Source: Numida meleagris (taxonomy: Eukaryota > Chordata > Aves > Galliformes > Numididae). From it: a DNA stretch of 64,000 bases. The notes beneath the pieces were generated by a model. That model ran no database searches, was not told the DNA's origin, and saw only the letters and a program-made list of their open reading frames with translations. Every line of letters starts with the position of its first letter. The stretch's first letter is position 1. Location of the stretch: NCBI RefSeq assembly GCF_002078875.1, contig NC_034412.1, positions 32,578,657-32,642,656 on the forward strand, in the 5' to 3' direction. Made by a program: the position numbers and the translations under genes. Positions 50,011 to 61,200 of the stretch are shown here, in pieces.

Positions 50011-50290
50011 CAGTCTTTCCAGCCAGATGTTCTGTAAGAATCACTTTTGAGCCACTTTGTTGTAAGCAGATATTTGACAATACAGAAACTATTTCAAATG
50101 ATTGTGTGGAAATGCTCCAGTATTTTCCTGCTGTTTCTCAAAATGTATTTGCTTTCATAGGGTTTTTATTTTCCTTGATCTTCACACTGATTGGCAATTT
50201 AAAAATGAAACCAAACACTTTTTTTCCCTTGTTCTACGAAATTAATTGGAATAATTACTATACTTCTTCACTGAAGCACTGTTTTACTTT

Positions 50291-50305
50291 AAAAAAAAAA
50301 AAAAA
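50291..50305. repeat. poly-A run (A15)
   Basis: Homopolymer; no retroposon recognised. Confidence 0.9.
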
Positions 50306-51586
50306 CAGAAGGGTATGTGCTGTGAACTTTGTTTCTTTCTGAAGAAGCACGGTCATGATGATGTTGCTGCGTTTCTAAAGATGTGGATGTCTTGGAATTA
50401 TCACAGTACAATGCTTTTAAACTTTATCCAGGATCTAAGGAGAAAAGCACTTGAAAGAAATCTCTTTGGATCAGTTCAAAATTCACATGAAACCAAAGCC
50501 AATACTCTAAATTCTCCAATTAATAGTTCAACTAATGCTCAACTTCGTCTTCCACAGAACTGAACCTGTAGAAGTGACAGGTCTTACAGAAGGGTGCAAC
50601 CAATTGCTTTTTTTCTTCAGTTCATGTACACATCATCTGCACTGAAAGAGGACAAACTATCTAAAGTATTTGTTATGTCTTTGCTTTTCTGCACTCAGAG
50701 AAAGAGGCTCTTTTTCCAGGTAACTAACACACAGAACGGGAGAAAGGGTGGCATATGGAGGCCACGTATATACGGTTACTGTACCCACAATAAAACATTT
50801 ATGCTCTGTCTCTGCGAATGATGATCTGTCATATTCTACGGTTATTACTTTGTGGACTGTGTACTTAATTTTAGTACTTTTTTTAGCTCCCAGTGTGTGA
50901 AGAATGCTGTATACAAGGTGGGTAGTGTTACTCTGCCTGAAAGTAAAGGTTTATAAGAATATTTGTGCAAATGTCATTGTCCAATGATAAAGCTCTAATG
51001 AAAGAATTCAGTGAATGTTTTACAGCGATTATTCTATCTACTATTTCTGCTTTCTAGTTCTGGAAGCAAAACACCAACCCAACGACAGTTTATTGTATAC
51101 TAAAAAACAATATGTACAATTGAAAGGCTAAATGTTAGCATTCCTCTTATACTTAGATTTCCTTAAGTGTCTTAAGACACATCTAGAAAGAAGAATTTGT
51201 ACGTGGGCTTTCATATGCATTCCTTTCTAAGTTCTAATGTATGTGCTTTGCATGGGCAGTGTAAAATGATCTTGTTTTGTTTTAGGATTTTGTGAGATAA
51301 GCCATTTTGACATAATAGCAAATTCCTTTCCAAGTCCTCAAGCCGTACTATTCAATACACAGTGTCACAATTTTGCCACGTGAGGCACAGAAAGGAATGA
51401 TAAAAAGATGAATTATGATGTGGCGATATCATAAATGAACTATGACTTTAAAATGGATATTTTTCTGAGTTTGAAAAGAATAGAAATATGTCACGTATTA
51501 TCACAGGCTAGAAGAACTGCAGTAAAAATTATTAGAGGAGTCTGACAAAGAAAACTTACCAAAAGTTATATGAACACGTTACTTGT

Positions 51587-51607
51587 ATTCGTTCAAATTG
51601 AACGAAT
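51587..51607. repeat. 21-bp perfect palindrome
   Basis: ATTCGTTCAA and TTGAACGAAT are exact 10-bp arms around one A. The arms contain CpG. A second palindrome is centred 53 bp to the right. Confidence 0.85.
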
Positions 51608-51637
51608 TGAAATCTTTGATTTCTTCTAGTCTTATGA

Positions 51638-51662
51638 AGCTACAGAAGTAACTTCTGTAGCT
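51638..51662. repeat. 25-bp perfect palindrome
   Basis: AGCTACAGAAGT and ACTTCTGTAGCT are exact 12-bp arms around one A. It differs in sequence from its neighbour at 51587-51607. Confidence 0.88.
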
Positions 51663-52307
51663 GTATTTTTAAAACAAAAATTGAAAATGAGCCTGAAAAG
51701 ATCAATACAAAGCTACCGGTAAGAACAAAACATTTTACTTTACTTTTCTGTTGTTTTCAAACATGGAAATAAAATCTCTGAATGTTCCTCAAGTAGGGAA
51801 ATATTTTATCATCTTTATTTAAAAAAAAAATAATTACAAGTCTAAAATCCATTTAGAAGTGAGTACTATTTTTATTTTTTTAATATTCTTTTTAAATTTG
51901 AGAGGAGTGATGACTGAAGCCTCTTTTGTGTTGAATGTCTTATGTGAAACAAGAGGAAGATGTCAGGAATCTGATATTTCAATAGCACACAAAATAACTT
52001 CTGAGAAAAATATATATATTTTAAGCATGTAAAAAGTGAGTTTAGCATTTAATTGTTTTCAGAAGTTCTCAGACTATGAATGGTGCACTTTCCAATTCCA
52101 AACGTAAAGCATATGCTGAAACATTGTGGACTTTCTACTCTTGGCAAAGTAGATATTTTACTGAAAACACCTTTTTGTATCTGGAGAGCAAACGCTGTAT
52201 CACAGATGAGCAAGTATAGTGCTCAAGTACTTCATGACAAGTATATAGAAACAAAATGCTGCTCTCCATGTCCTGCTCAGTTAGCAGAAAAAGGGACAGA
52301 TAACAAA

Positions 52308-52312
52308 ATCAG
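52308..52312. other. left target-site duplication of the 495-bp LTR
   Basis: ATCAG here is repeated exactly at 52808-52812 on the far side of the element. Confidence 0.85.
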
Positions 52313-52654
52313 TGTCAATGGTTTAAGGGCAGTTTCGGCCTGGTTCCGTGACAAACGGGGTGGGGGACCCACGGGCTCACACCCCAGGAAAGGGAAAAGG
52401 GAAAAAGGGTAGGGAGATGGGCCTAAAAACAGAGCAGCAGCAACGATCTGAGGAGAAACAAACTAATTTACTAAATAAGACATCGGAATGCAAAATAACA
52501 CAATATAATTACAATTTAAGCTAATAAATCTGATAAAATGAGAGAGTGTGCAAAGTTAAGGTAGGCCTTACTCTAATACCGACAGTGAGACGGCTGGGGA
52601 GCAAGATGCTCCAGGATGAGAGATGGGATGAGAAGAGAGGTCTCATGATATGTG

Positions 52655-52665
52655 AGTTTTTATCT
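52655..52665 (-). promoter_or_regulatory. LTR TATA-like box
   Basis: GATAAAAACTC on the minus strand, located about 30-60 bp downstream of the ZNF143-like box. It is a reasonable core promoter position within the LTR. Confidence 0.4.
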
Positions 52666-52694
52666 TTCCCTCTGACAGGAAAACGGTAACAGGG

Positions 52695-52723
52695 TCGCAA
52701 AGTCCCCTGGGGAATGTAGTAGT
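52695..52723 (-). promoter_or_regulatory. ZNF143/Staf-like box in LTR
   Basis: The minus strand reads ACTACATTCCCCAGGGGACT and then TTGCG, close to the known ZNF143 composite ACTACAATTCCCAGNATGC...GCG. The match is by eye and has an extra or changed base in the middle. Confidence 0.35.
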
Positions 52724-52807
52724 TCTCCTCTTCTGAGAACCAGGTACATACACCACATGATGCTATGATGTGGAATACTAATAATAAAAAATCATAAAAC
52801 CATGACA

Positions 52808-55800
52808 ATCAGAGAAATTGATATTAGTTTCAGGATGAAGAAATGAATGGAATTACAATTTCAGTAAGAAAAATATTCAAATTAAGCAATTGTTTTTCTT
52901 CCTTTTTCTTTTTTCATTAAATAACCTTTTACCATTATTCAGTCTCTACTTCCTCTCCATTTTTACCAGTCAGAAGATTGTTATGAGGAACTATAAAAAG
53001 TGTTCTGAATGAAGATCTTATAAAGAATTAAAAAAACAGTGCTTTGATATATGCATACATTTGTATTTAAAGCTAGAGTAAGCCCACTTTAAATACATTT
53101 GATGGGAAAGTATTAAAATTTGGAAAGCTGAAAATGGGTAATATGCAAAGACAAAAAAAATTGGCTTTCTGCTTCTAAGTGCAGTTATGTTTTGCCTTTG
53201 TAAGTAACATTTTTATATAGCATTAACAATCCATTTGTTTTCCTTTATGATGTTAAATACTTTTCATGTTTGGTTTTGTCTGGAACTAAATATTCCCTGA
53301 ATATTTAAGCCACATAAAACTTCTTCATGCTCGATCTTTCAAGACAGATTCTGCTGAAGGCTGTGTGATTTCTTGTGTTGCCTTTACATAGTGCACTACA
53401 AGGCCACAAGTTTCTGGGTTTATAAGATTTTCTGAGCGTTCATAAGTTGTAGCATATTCATTCATTCAGTTAACGCTCTTTGTGCTATTTTTTTTCCTAT
53501 TGATGGAAATGAAGAAAGGAGAATTTTCAGTTTTCTCTGCATGTGATCTTTGATTGCTTTATGTGAGACTTCATATAAAATTAACAGAATTTAGAGAGGA
53601 AAGTAGAGAACATGAATATTCCAGTGGCTGGAAGAGAGATACTGAGATAGAAACCAGTCCATTTTTAATTATTTAATGAGCTTTCAGAATATACTGAGTC
53701 CTTGTACTGTGTAATACAAAATAGTACATCATAGCACTTCCTCCAAAGTATGGTCAGTGGTTGTGATTGGATATCCCTGCATTTCTTCTCTGTTGAGATT
53801 TGGTGGCTAAACCAAACTCCTCCTCCTTCTTGTGAGGCAATTATTCTAACTCAGTGCAGCTTTCAGTGCTGCAAAGATGACTTTGGTAGAACAAAACTGT
53901 AGTAGTACAGTTGAGGTTTAATACAGTTATGCTTTTCTTCCCTTGTCAGTCAGTCAGATGGCACACATGATGAGTTAGGAGCTGCATGTGTTGCTTTTTG
54001 TATAAGCATTCATATTACAGAAGATGCCACTCACCATTGTGAAAGGTTTACTTTAAGCAGCCTGCAGCAAAGTCATGTATGCTGTTTTTTGAGTCATTAA
54101 AATGCAGTCACTTTGCTGACAACTTCCTTTCTCCTAGCCATTCCATACCATGTTCTGAAGTAACAAACTACATTTTTATTAAGAAAAGTATTTTCTACAA
54201 TTTTCAGTGCTTGGTACTACTTCTATTTCTGTGTAACTATGTCAGTGAATGTCAGAGACATTTCTAGCCTTGGAAAGAACGCACAATTTGGAGAAAGAAG
54301 AAAACTGTAACTGTTTCTACTTATGTTTTGTATTTCTACCACAACATATAAAAAGGAAAAAAGAGTGGGGAAGCAACACAAGTGGCTTACAGGAGTAATG
54401 CAGAAGGCAATTTCAAAGATAAATTTGAGCCTAAAATACATTATCCATCTCAGAATTGGAATAGACTCCTCAAGTGTCCTTACTGCAGCTAACACTGTTT
54501 AGAAATTGGGGCTTTCCTTGCAATAATATATTGTTTGACTCATTTACTGGGACTTCATGCGTTCTGTACAGGGGCTGTAGCTTTGTCCAAAAGCTAAATA
54601 TTTGACACTGCCACCATCTAGACATTACCTTGTTCTTTTAATATTATGTTACTGCAAAAGTGTAGGAATTTTTACTTTTCTTCTTGTTCGTTAGCCTTAC
54701 GATTCCTGGACCTTACATTAGATGTGTATATATCAATGGATAGAACATTCATGCACAAAGTTCTGACATTGTTAATATAAATCTACACAGCTTTTACTAA
54801 AAACTTTAGCTAAACTTTCAGGCTCTCTTCCTTCCTATAGTTTTGGAGGCTTGGAATCTTTTGTTTTGTTTAGTCTGGAACTTCTAACTGATGGATAAAG
54901 TAGGTTTACATTGTATTATTTATTTGGAAAACCTGCTGCCAGTTTCCACGGATGCTTGGAGATCTAAAAAGGTGAATGAATTTTAAATATTTAAAATCTG
55001 CCACAAATAGCATATATTGCAAACTCCAAAGACACAGAGAAGAATCATCTTGCAGGTATTGTTAAGTCTAATGCTTAGAGGAAAGGAAGAGATGCTATCT
55101 GTATCTGCAAGGAGGAAGGAAGTAATTCAGTTACCACAGGGACACGAAGACCTTTGCAGTGTTTATGGGAATAAGAGAGCAGAGGGATCCTGTTAGCTTA
55201 AGGTGGAACCTGGTACGCTATACCCACCTCTACCCATATGAAAAGCTATATTTGCAGATGTAACCAGTATTTCTTGAATGCCAAACTTTGCTGGCTTGCA
55301 AATTACAAGATGTTTGTCATTTATCATATCTTTAAGACTGCTCTTGTGGTCTGTCACTATAGCAACTCTGTTGGCTTCTGCAGCAACACCTGGTCCTATC
55401 AGTAGCTATATACTGTGGAAGTTTCTTCATAAATAATCCATGTGAAAGTGAATGTAGCTGTCATGTTAATTTGTGGGTAACCTGGTTCTGGCAAGTTTAT
55501 AATTATATTTATGAAGCAAATAAAGCAGATTGTTTGCTTTTTCTTCAGCAATGACTTAACACAAACTGACAGAAACAAAAGAAGTTTTACTAATCACAGT
55601 TAAAGAACTGTCATAGGAATGTTCTATTTACCATCTCGCAAATACAGTCCTAAACCTAGCCTACTGTCTCTCTGACCTCCACTCAATAGGCATTGCGTTA
55701 CTCTTTAAGAAATGTATTTACCTTCAAAGCAAATATTATATACAAGGTTTACTTGTTTAACGTCCTTTCTTCTCCCCTTCCTACCTTCAACTCTTTTCTA

Positions 55801-58088
55801 ATCTTGTCCACCCTGCTCTTGTTCTATCCCTTACAGCTGGAGATAGCATTCACAAATGACAGAATAACAGTTACATTTAGGAATATTACCATAAGTTGAG
55901 AAAGACACGTTTTAGTTAAGCTTCTGTTCACCATTCAAACTAACTGTGGACAATAGCAAATTGAGAATAGGCAGCTCCTTTGAGTTCCAGTGTCTCCTCT
56001 CCAGATTTGTTCTTAATTTTGTGGCAGACCTTTTCACACATAAGTCAAAGAATTGCTAGCTTTGGAATGAGTCTAAAATTGTAAATTGTGTTATGCTTTT
56101 CCATTACCCTTGATAGCTGAATACGTGGGTGGGAGGTAGCTGGAGCAGTAGAAAAGTCTGCAATTCTTCCCTTCTGTTGCATCAACAGACATTCCAGTTA
56201 GAAATTGCAATATTTCTGGTATGAAGTAGTAGCAAATAATCTTAGAATGAAAATGAACTGTTTGAGAAGCTATAAGGAAAAAGTGCCCACAGAACATAAT
56301 ATCCTGTGGAATTTCTCCTTATGCATCACTGTGTGATGAAAACTTTCTGATTACTTGTAGAGGACTAGATCGCTATCTCCTTAGCCAAGATAAACAGCTA
56401 AGCTGAAAAAATTCTGATAATTATCAGTGAGCACTGCAGTTTGATACTGAAAAAGAAGTGCAGGTGACATAGTGATCATTCCTTGTCTCCCTTTTTGTTT
56501 GCCAAAATGGGTATTTAAACTACTAGCAAATGTTATGGATTTATTTTTGTCAATTAAGATGTTCTGCACTATATTTATCTATCTGACGAATGAAATAAAT
56601 TCATTTTATCCATTAAAGAATTACTAATGAATGTTTAATTTATTTGAGATCCTATTTTTACTATTTCCTGTATTACAGGAGACTTTCATTAGTTTAGAAC
56701 AATGTGACGCTTCCTATAGTTCACATCATATAGAACAATTTCTCAGTTTATAATTATACGATTCTGCCAATTTCTCTTTCTGCCATTCTCTTTAAAGAAT
56801 TCTTCAAATACAATATACATGACAAGACTTAGAAAAAAGAATAACCAAATAATCAACTGAAGCAGAAGGAAACCTTTGTTAAGGAGTTAAATGAAGTATG
56901 CACAACATAGCTACAACTCATGTCGTAGTATTGTTGCTATAGAAAATTAGCTTCTCCAGTTTGCTGCCTTGTCTTTTATAAATGACAGCGCAGTTAAGTG
57001 TGTCTTTGAGTTTATATCTGTGTATATAATTCATGGAGGAATTACATCTGGAGTTGCTTCCTACTGAAATAGCTGACCTGTTTTTATCCCCTCAAGGATA
57101 TATCCGTTCAATGGATCCCCTGAAAAAAAAAAAAAAGAAAAGAAAAAGAAAAAAAGATTTGCTATCCCATAGTGCCATACTTAACAATACTTAACAATAG
57201 TGAAGCACGTAAAAATATTATTGAATTGAACGTGGCCATTAATTCAGATGTAGTGAGTGAGAATGTGATAGAAAAAGAGACAGAGAAGCGAACTCTATTG
57301 CTAGCTTTCTCTCTGCTGTCACGAGAATATGGTGTCCAGCTAATTAATCTGACCTTAGTACTTCCAGTGTGCACAAGGAGAGGACAGTCTGTATATCTAG
57401 TTAGTGTTTTGAAATAACTTATTTCTTAAAGGTGAACAAAGTTATGATTATGAGCAATTTAATACAATTTTAAATATTGATATGTGTACGGATATGGAAG
57501 GTCCTTGTCTAAGCAGCCTACTACATTAAAATAAATTAGAGAAACTTTGAAATATATATCTGATTTGAATAATTGTGCATATATTGAGTATTAGCTTAAT
57601 AATGCACTGGCCAAAACCATAATTACCTCTGTGAATATGTATTTCAGATCAGGTGATCACGTAATTCTAAAAGCGTGTTCAAAATTGATTCCTTAAGGTA
57701 TTTCACAAAATACTCTGTAATCTACATGGGGCATGGTCCTAGTAGACACATCGTAAAGGTTTGCTCTTAACCAAACTGTTAATGTGAGTTACTTCAGAAA
57801 AGAAGCAGTATGAGGTTCTGTGCTTTTTCCAGGCTTAATACTCGTAAGGTAAGAACCTGGGATTCTTTTAAGGGCAAATGAAAGTCAAGAAATGAAATGG
57901 GAAGATGCATCTCCAGAATTTCTATTAGCAATGATGAGATTCAGTTTTTTGCTTGCATTCTTCACACATTCATCTGTGTGAAAATGGTAACACTTCTCAT
58001 AATAATTTTTAGTAAGATGGCAACATTTCCAAAACCTATGTAGATTTTCTACTTACTTATCCCATTGTCTCCAATAGGACTGCTTGTG
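52808..58088. other. AT-rich unique sequence, no gene seen
   Basis: The right copy of the LTR target duplication is at 52808-52812. Beyond it I see no repeat signature except a purine tract at 57122-57157. Frames are at most 90 codons. The plus frame 57172-57417 has a hydrophilic start but no recognisable domain. Confidence 0.55.
57122..57157. repeat. 36-nt purine-only tract
   Basis: A14 followed by GAAAA/GAAAAA units, with no pyrimidine for 36 nt. Low complexity. Confidence 0.9.
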
Positions 58089-58240
58089 TACAAGAGCCAC
58101 TCTGAGATTAATATCTTCTATTTTATTACGTTGGCCCACAGTTTCAGAGGTGAATGTTGGTGGTATGGCAATAGAGACTAAACCAATTTGGAAAACATCA
58201 TTTTCTTTCATCATAACGAGAAGAATAGCATTGCCAGATG
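58089..58240 (+). mobile_element. truncated mariner copy (same family as 42643-43176)
   Basis: It begins with a TACAAG terminal repeat at 58089-58094. It then follows the same order of words as the complement of the other copy's right end: TCTATTTTATTACGTTGGCCC at about 58116-58136 and GAATGTTGGTGGTATGGCAA near 58152-58171. Similarity is clear to about 58190 and fades by 58240, so the rest of the element is missing. It is more diverged than the first copy. The plus frame 58084-58326 (80 codons) is simply a read-through of this end. Confidence 0.8.
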
Positions 58241-61200
58241 TTTGTTATATGAGAAAAAAATGGATGAACTTAAAATGTAGGAAAGGCTTTGATTACCTAT
58301 GTATTTTGAGTACAAATATGATTTAGCAAGTAAATTTGAATTAACAATGAGTAAAATATCAAGAACAAAACCTAAAAACATTGTCTCATACTACAGGAGG
58401 ACAGCCTGCCCCCTAGATTTTATCTTAATACTGTCAAACGATGATTTGCATTTTCACCACACAAACCTCAGCGAGTAGCTTTGTAAACTTCCTTAAGAAT
58501 TTAAGTAGTAGCTGCCGCTATGAGTCACGATAAAAAAATCAATACCATCACATTACAGTGTTACAATTAGGTACTTAAATGGAATAGAATTTTTTTTTAA
58601 TTTTTTTTTAATATGGTGCTGAGAATGATACGCTTATATTTTTACTGGAACTGCAGAAACTTATTCTAATTTTTAGTCTAATTATTCTCTTTTTCTATTG
58701 TTATTCTATACTATAATTGCTAATACAGCAATTTTATTAATATTTCTGAGCTTGTAAAAATACAAAGGTTTTATGTGTATGTGGAATTTGCAGAATACAT
58801 TGTACTTGTTTTTCTTGAAATGATTGCTTCTTTCTCAAGTAACTTTTTTAGGATTATTTATGTTTTTCATCTTGTTTTATTTAGCAGGAGATGCTGGATA
58901 GTGACAAAGTGGTCCCAAATCTCAAGGCTTTTTCCGCCAATTGATCAAACAGAACTCAGGTGGAGAACTGCTATTTGGAGTTCTAATTCTTGGGTGGCCA
59001 GTAAGCCAGTTTAAGTTAGCTAATACCATTCATCACTGAAAGAAGAAAGCCTGTGGGAACCGGAGAACTGGCTAACTTTAGATCTCAGTTTAAGTAGGAA
59101 AGATCAAATGCACATTTGAAATAATAGCAAATTCTCCTCCCCAAGTATTCTCAGGACAAAGCAGAACATATTTTGATCCGAGAATATCTAACGTGACATT
59201 TGCAAACTTCGTAAACTATACATACCTTTCCCTGACTGATCTTAACACATTTAATCTTTAAAGAAATTATTAGGAACTCTCCCTTGTTTTTGTGTTTTTG
59301 TTCTGTTTATTGCATTCTGTGGTAGAGGGAGAAAGATAAAACAAAAGGGCCTAGTAAAGAGAGAAAGCAAATTCTTGCTTATAAAATAGAAAAAAATGAA
59401 TTCTAAAATAATAAAATTTAGGGAGACCTTAAACAATTCTGTAGGAATGATTGTACACCTCCAACTAGCTATTGTAAAGCTACTAATAGGAGTCCAGGTG
59501 AGAAGATTTATTGAACATATTGCAGTTTCCTTGCATACACATCTGGATTTCCTTTGTGTGGAAATCAAGGTGTGTGATGATGGTAGGCAGCCGTATCTTG
59601 ACCTACTGTGTGCAGGCTGGAGGGAGCCCAGCATGCCCTCAGACTAGAAATTGTGGGGTGTCCCATTCCAGATGTATCCTGTGAATGTTAATTTATTCTC
59701 TTCCTATGCAAGAGAGGTCAGCCTACAAGGCTGCTGCCATAACAGCACTGCTCTCTGTTAATTAGGCAGCATGGTTACTGCTGCAGTGCTGTTACACATG
59801 CAGGTGTCCTAGACTTGATGCAATGCTTCTTTGGAAGGGAAATCCACAGCAAAGAGAGGATGGAAATGGCATTAAGCAAAATGTCTCTGTTAAAAAATAC
59901 TGAACTGCACATGTCACCCTTGATAAGGCTGGCAAAGTGGTTCAGCTCAGTCCGTTGAAGGGAAGGCAATGCAAAATGGAGGAAATAAATAAGAGCTGTC
60001 TGTCTGAAAAGGAGTGGTACCCAGGTCTAGCAGGACTAAAAGATGAAAAAAGAAACAGTGGTTGCATCAGTCCTCAGGGGCAGAAAACTGTAGGAACAAA
60101 AGAAAGATGTTCAGTTAATCTGAGTGTAGCAGGAACTGCTTTGGGACAGGGTATTTGGCTTCTCTACTTGTTCTGCTTCTGGCCGCTCACTGGCCCTCAA
60201 GATGTCTCGTGTTTTTGGCCATCTTTTGTGCCACTGTAGTACCTGGCATGCTGCGGCTCACAGCTGGTACTTGCTGTGTCCTGATACATTCTCCTTGTGA
60301 TCCAGTGATGGAACCAAGTCCCACCTCCACTGAGCTAGCGAGGCTTTCAGCTTCGCCAGTGATTCCCCCTTGGTACGCTGCTCTTTGCACCTTTACAGAG
60401 GCTGTTGTTCTTATGGAAAGTGACATAATACAGAGCAGTTTCTGAAAACTCCTGGAAATTTTGGGAGGAAGGTAACCATAAGAAAGGTGAAATTACACGT
60501 TTTCTTTAGGAAGGGCCCCCGTCTGTATTTCAAAGTTATTCTAATAGTCAGATTTCTTGGCCTCCTACTTTTTATTAAGCTTATTTCTCCTGGTCATCTC
60601 TTTTTTATTTGTTCTGCAAACAAGTTTCTCTTCACTGCAAGTAATTTTCTGACCTGTTAAGCAGTGTCATTTTGACAGAAGAAGAAGGGTCTCCGAGTTT
60701 TGAACTACCTACAATTTTCACATCAGTGGCTGTCTTGAGAGAGTAGATTAGGGAGGAAAAATAAAGGGGAGCTTGAGTTTACCTGTTTTGTTGATGTGCT
60801 AGGTGACTCACTGAAAACATTTGTGGCCCAGAATCAGTCATGGCTATGTATTTTCTTTCTTAATAGGTTTTGTGGAAAGAGGAGAGCAGTGGCAAGAGTT
60901 TAGAGGGTGTGGAGGAAGGACTTAATATTTTAAAAGTGGCAAAGAACGATATTGGAATGCATAGGAGAGAACTGAAGGCAATGTAGAGAGGGACGGAGGA
61001 TAAAAGAACACAAGTCATAAGTCTATGGGAAGGATTTTGTTAGCCATACTCCTTATGAAATACGTAATTTAAATGCAGAAATTTTCTGAAGTCTCGGATC
61101 TTTTCATTAATCTCCAGGTTAGCACTTTAAAAAGGTTTGCTATAAACTCAGCATTTCATAGTTTCCTCCCATTGGTGCAAGAATTCACTGCATTAGGTTT

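Larger units (their letters stand above)
47333..52307. other. AT-rich unique sequence between the two LTRs, no gene seen
   Basis: About 5 kb with no internal retroviral sequence, so the two LTRs are not ends of one provirus; they also differ in sequence and length. Small tandem pairs occur at 47580-47601 (11-mer twice) and 47829-47848 (10-mer twice). Purine and A-rich tracts lie at 47885-47917, 49981-50010 and 50291-50305, with T15 at 48025-48039. A SOX/POU motif pair lies at 49190-49219 and twin palindromes at 51587-51662. Confidence 0.6.
52313..52807 (-). mobile_element. solo LTR of an endogenous retrovirus, ERVL-like (495 bp)
   Basis: The ends form an inverted repeat: TGTCAATGGTTT on the left and AAAACCATGACA on the right. 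The element is flanked by the exact 5-bp duplication ATCAG. The minus-strand start TGTCATGGTTT is typical of avian ERVL-type LTRs, which also make 5-bp duplications. On that strand a TATA-like GATAAAAACTC lies at 52665-52655, with a ZNF143-like box upstream (52723-52695). The GC-richer end at 52313-52400 would then be the U5 side. No internal viral genes remain. The orientation is inferred from these marks and is less certain than the boundaries. Confidence 0.87.

Noticed and set aside
52080..52412. 110-codon plus-strand frame as a gene
   Set aside because: It runs from unique sequence into the LTR across the target duplication, so its second part is LTR sequence in an arbitrary frame.
47072..52807. 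The two LTRs as the two ends of one provirus
   Set aside because: They differ in length (261 versus 495 bp), sequence and target duplication. The 5 kb between them contains no retroviral frame.
58084..58326. 80-codon plus-strand frame as a gene
   Set aside because: Its first half is the terminal region of a mariner element read in an arbitrary frame.
59251..59647. Long antisense-overlapping frames (127 codons minus, 83 codons plus)
   Set aside because: Mutually antisense frames at one place usually mean local scarcity of stops. Neither shows a family motif.
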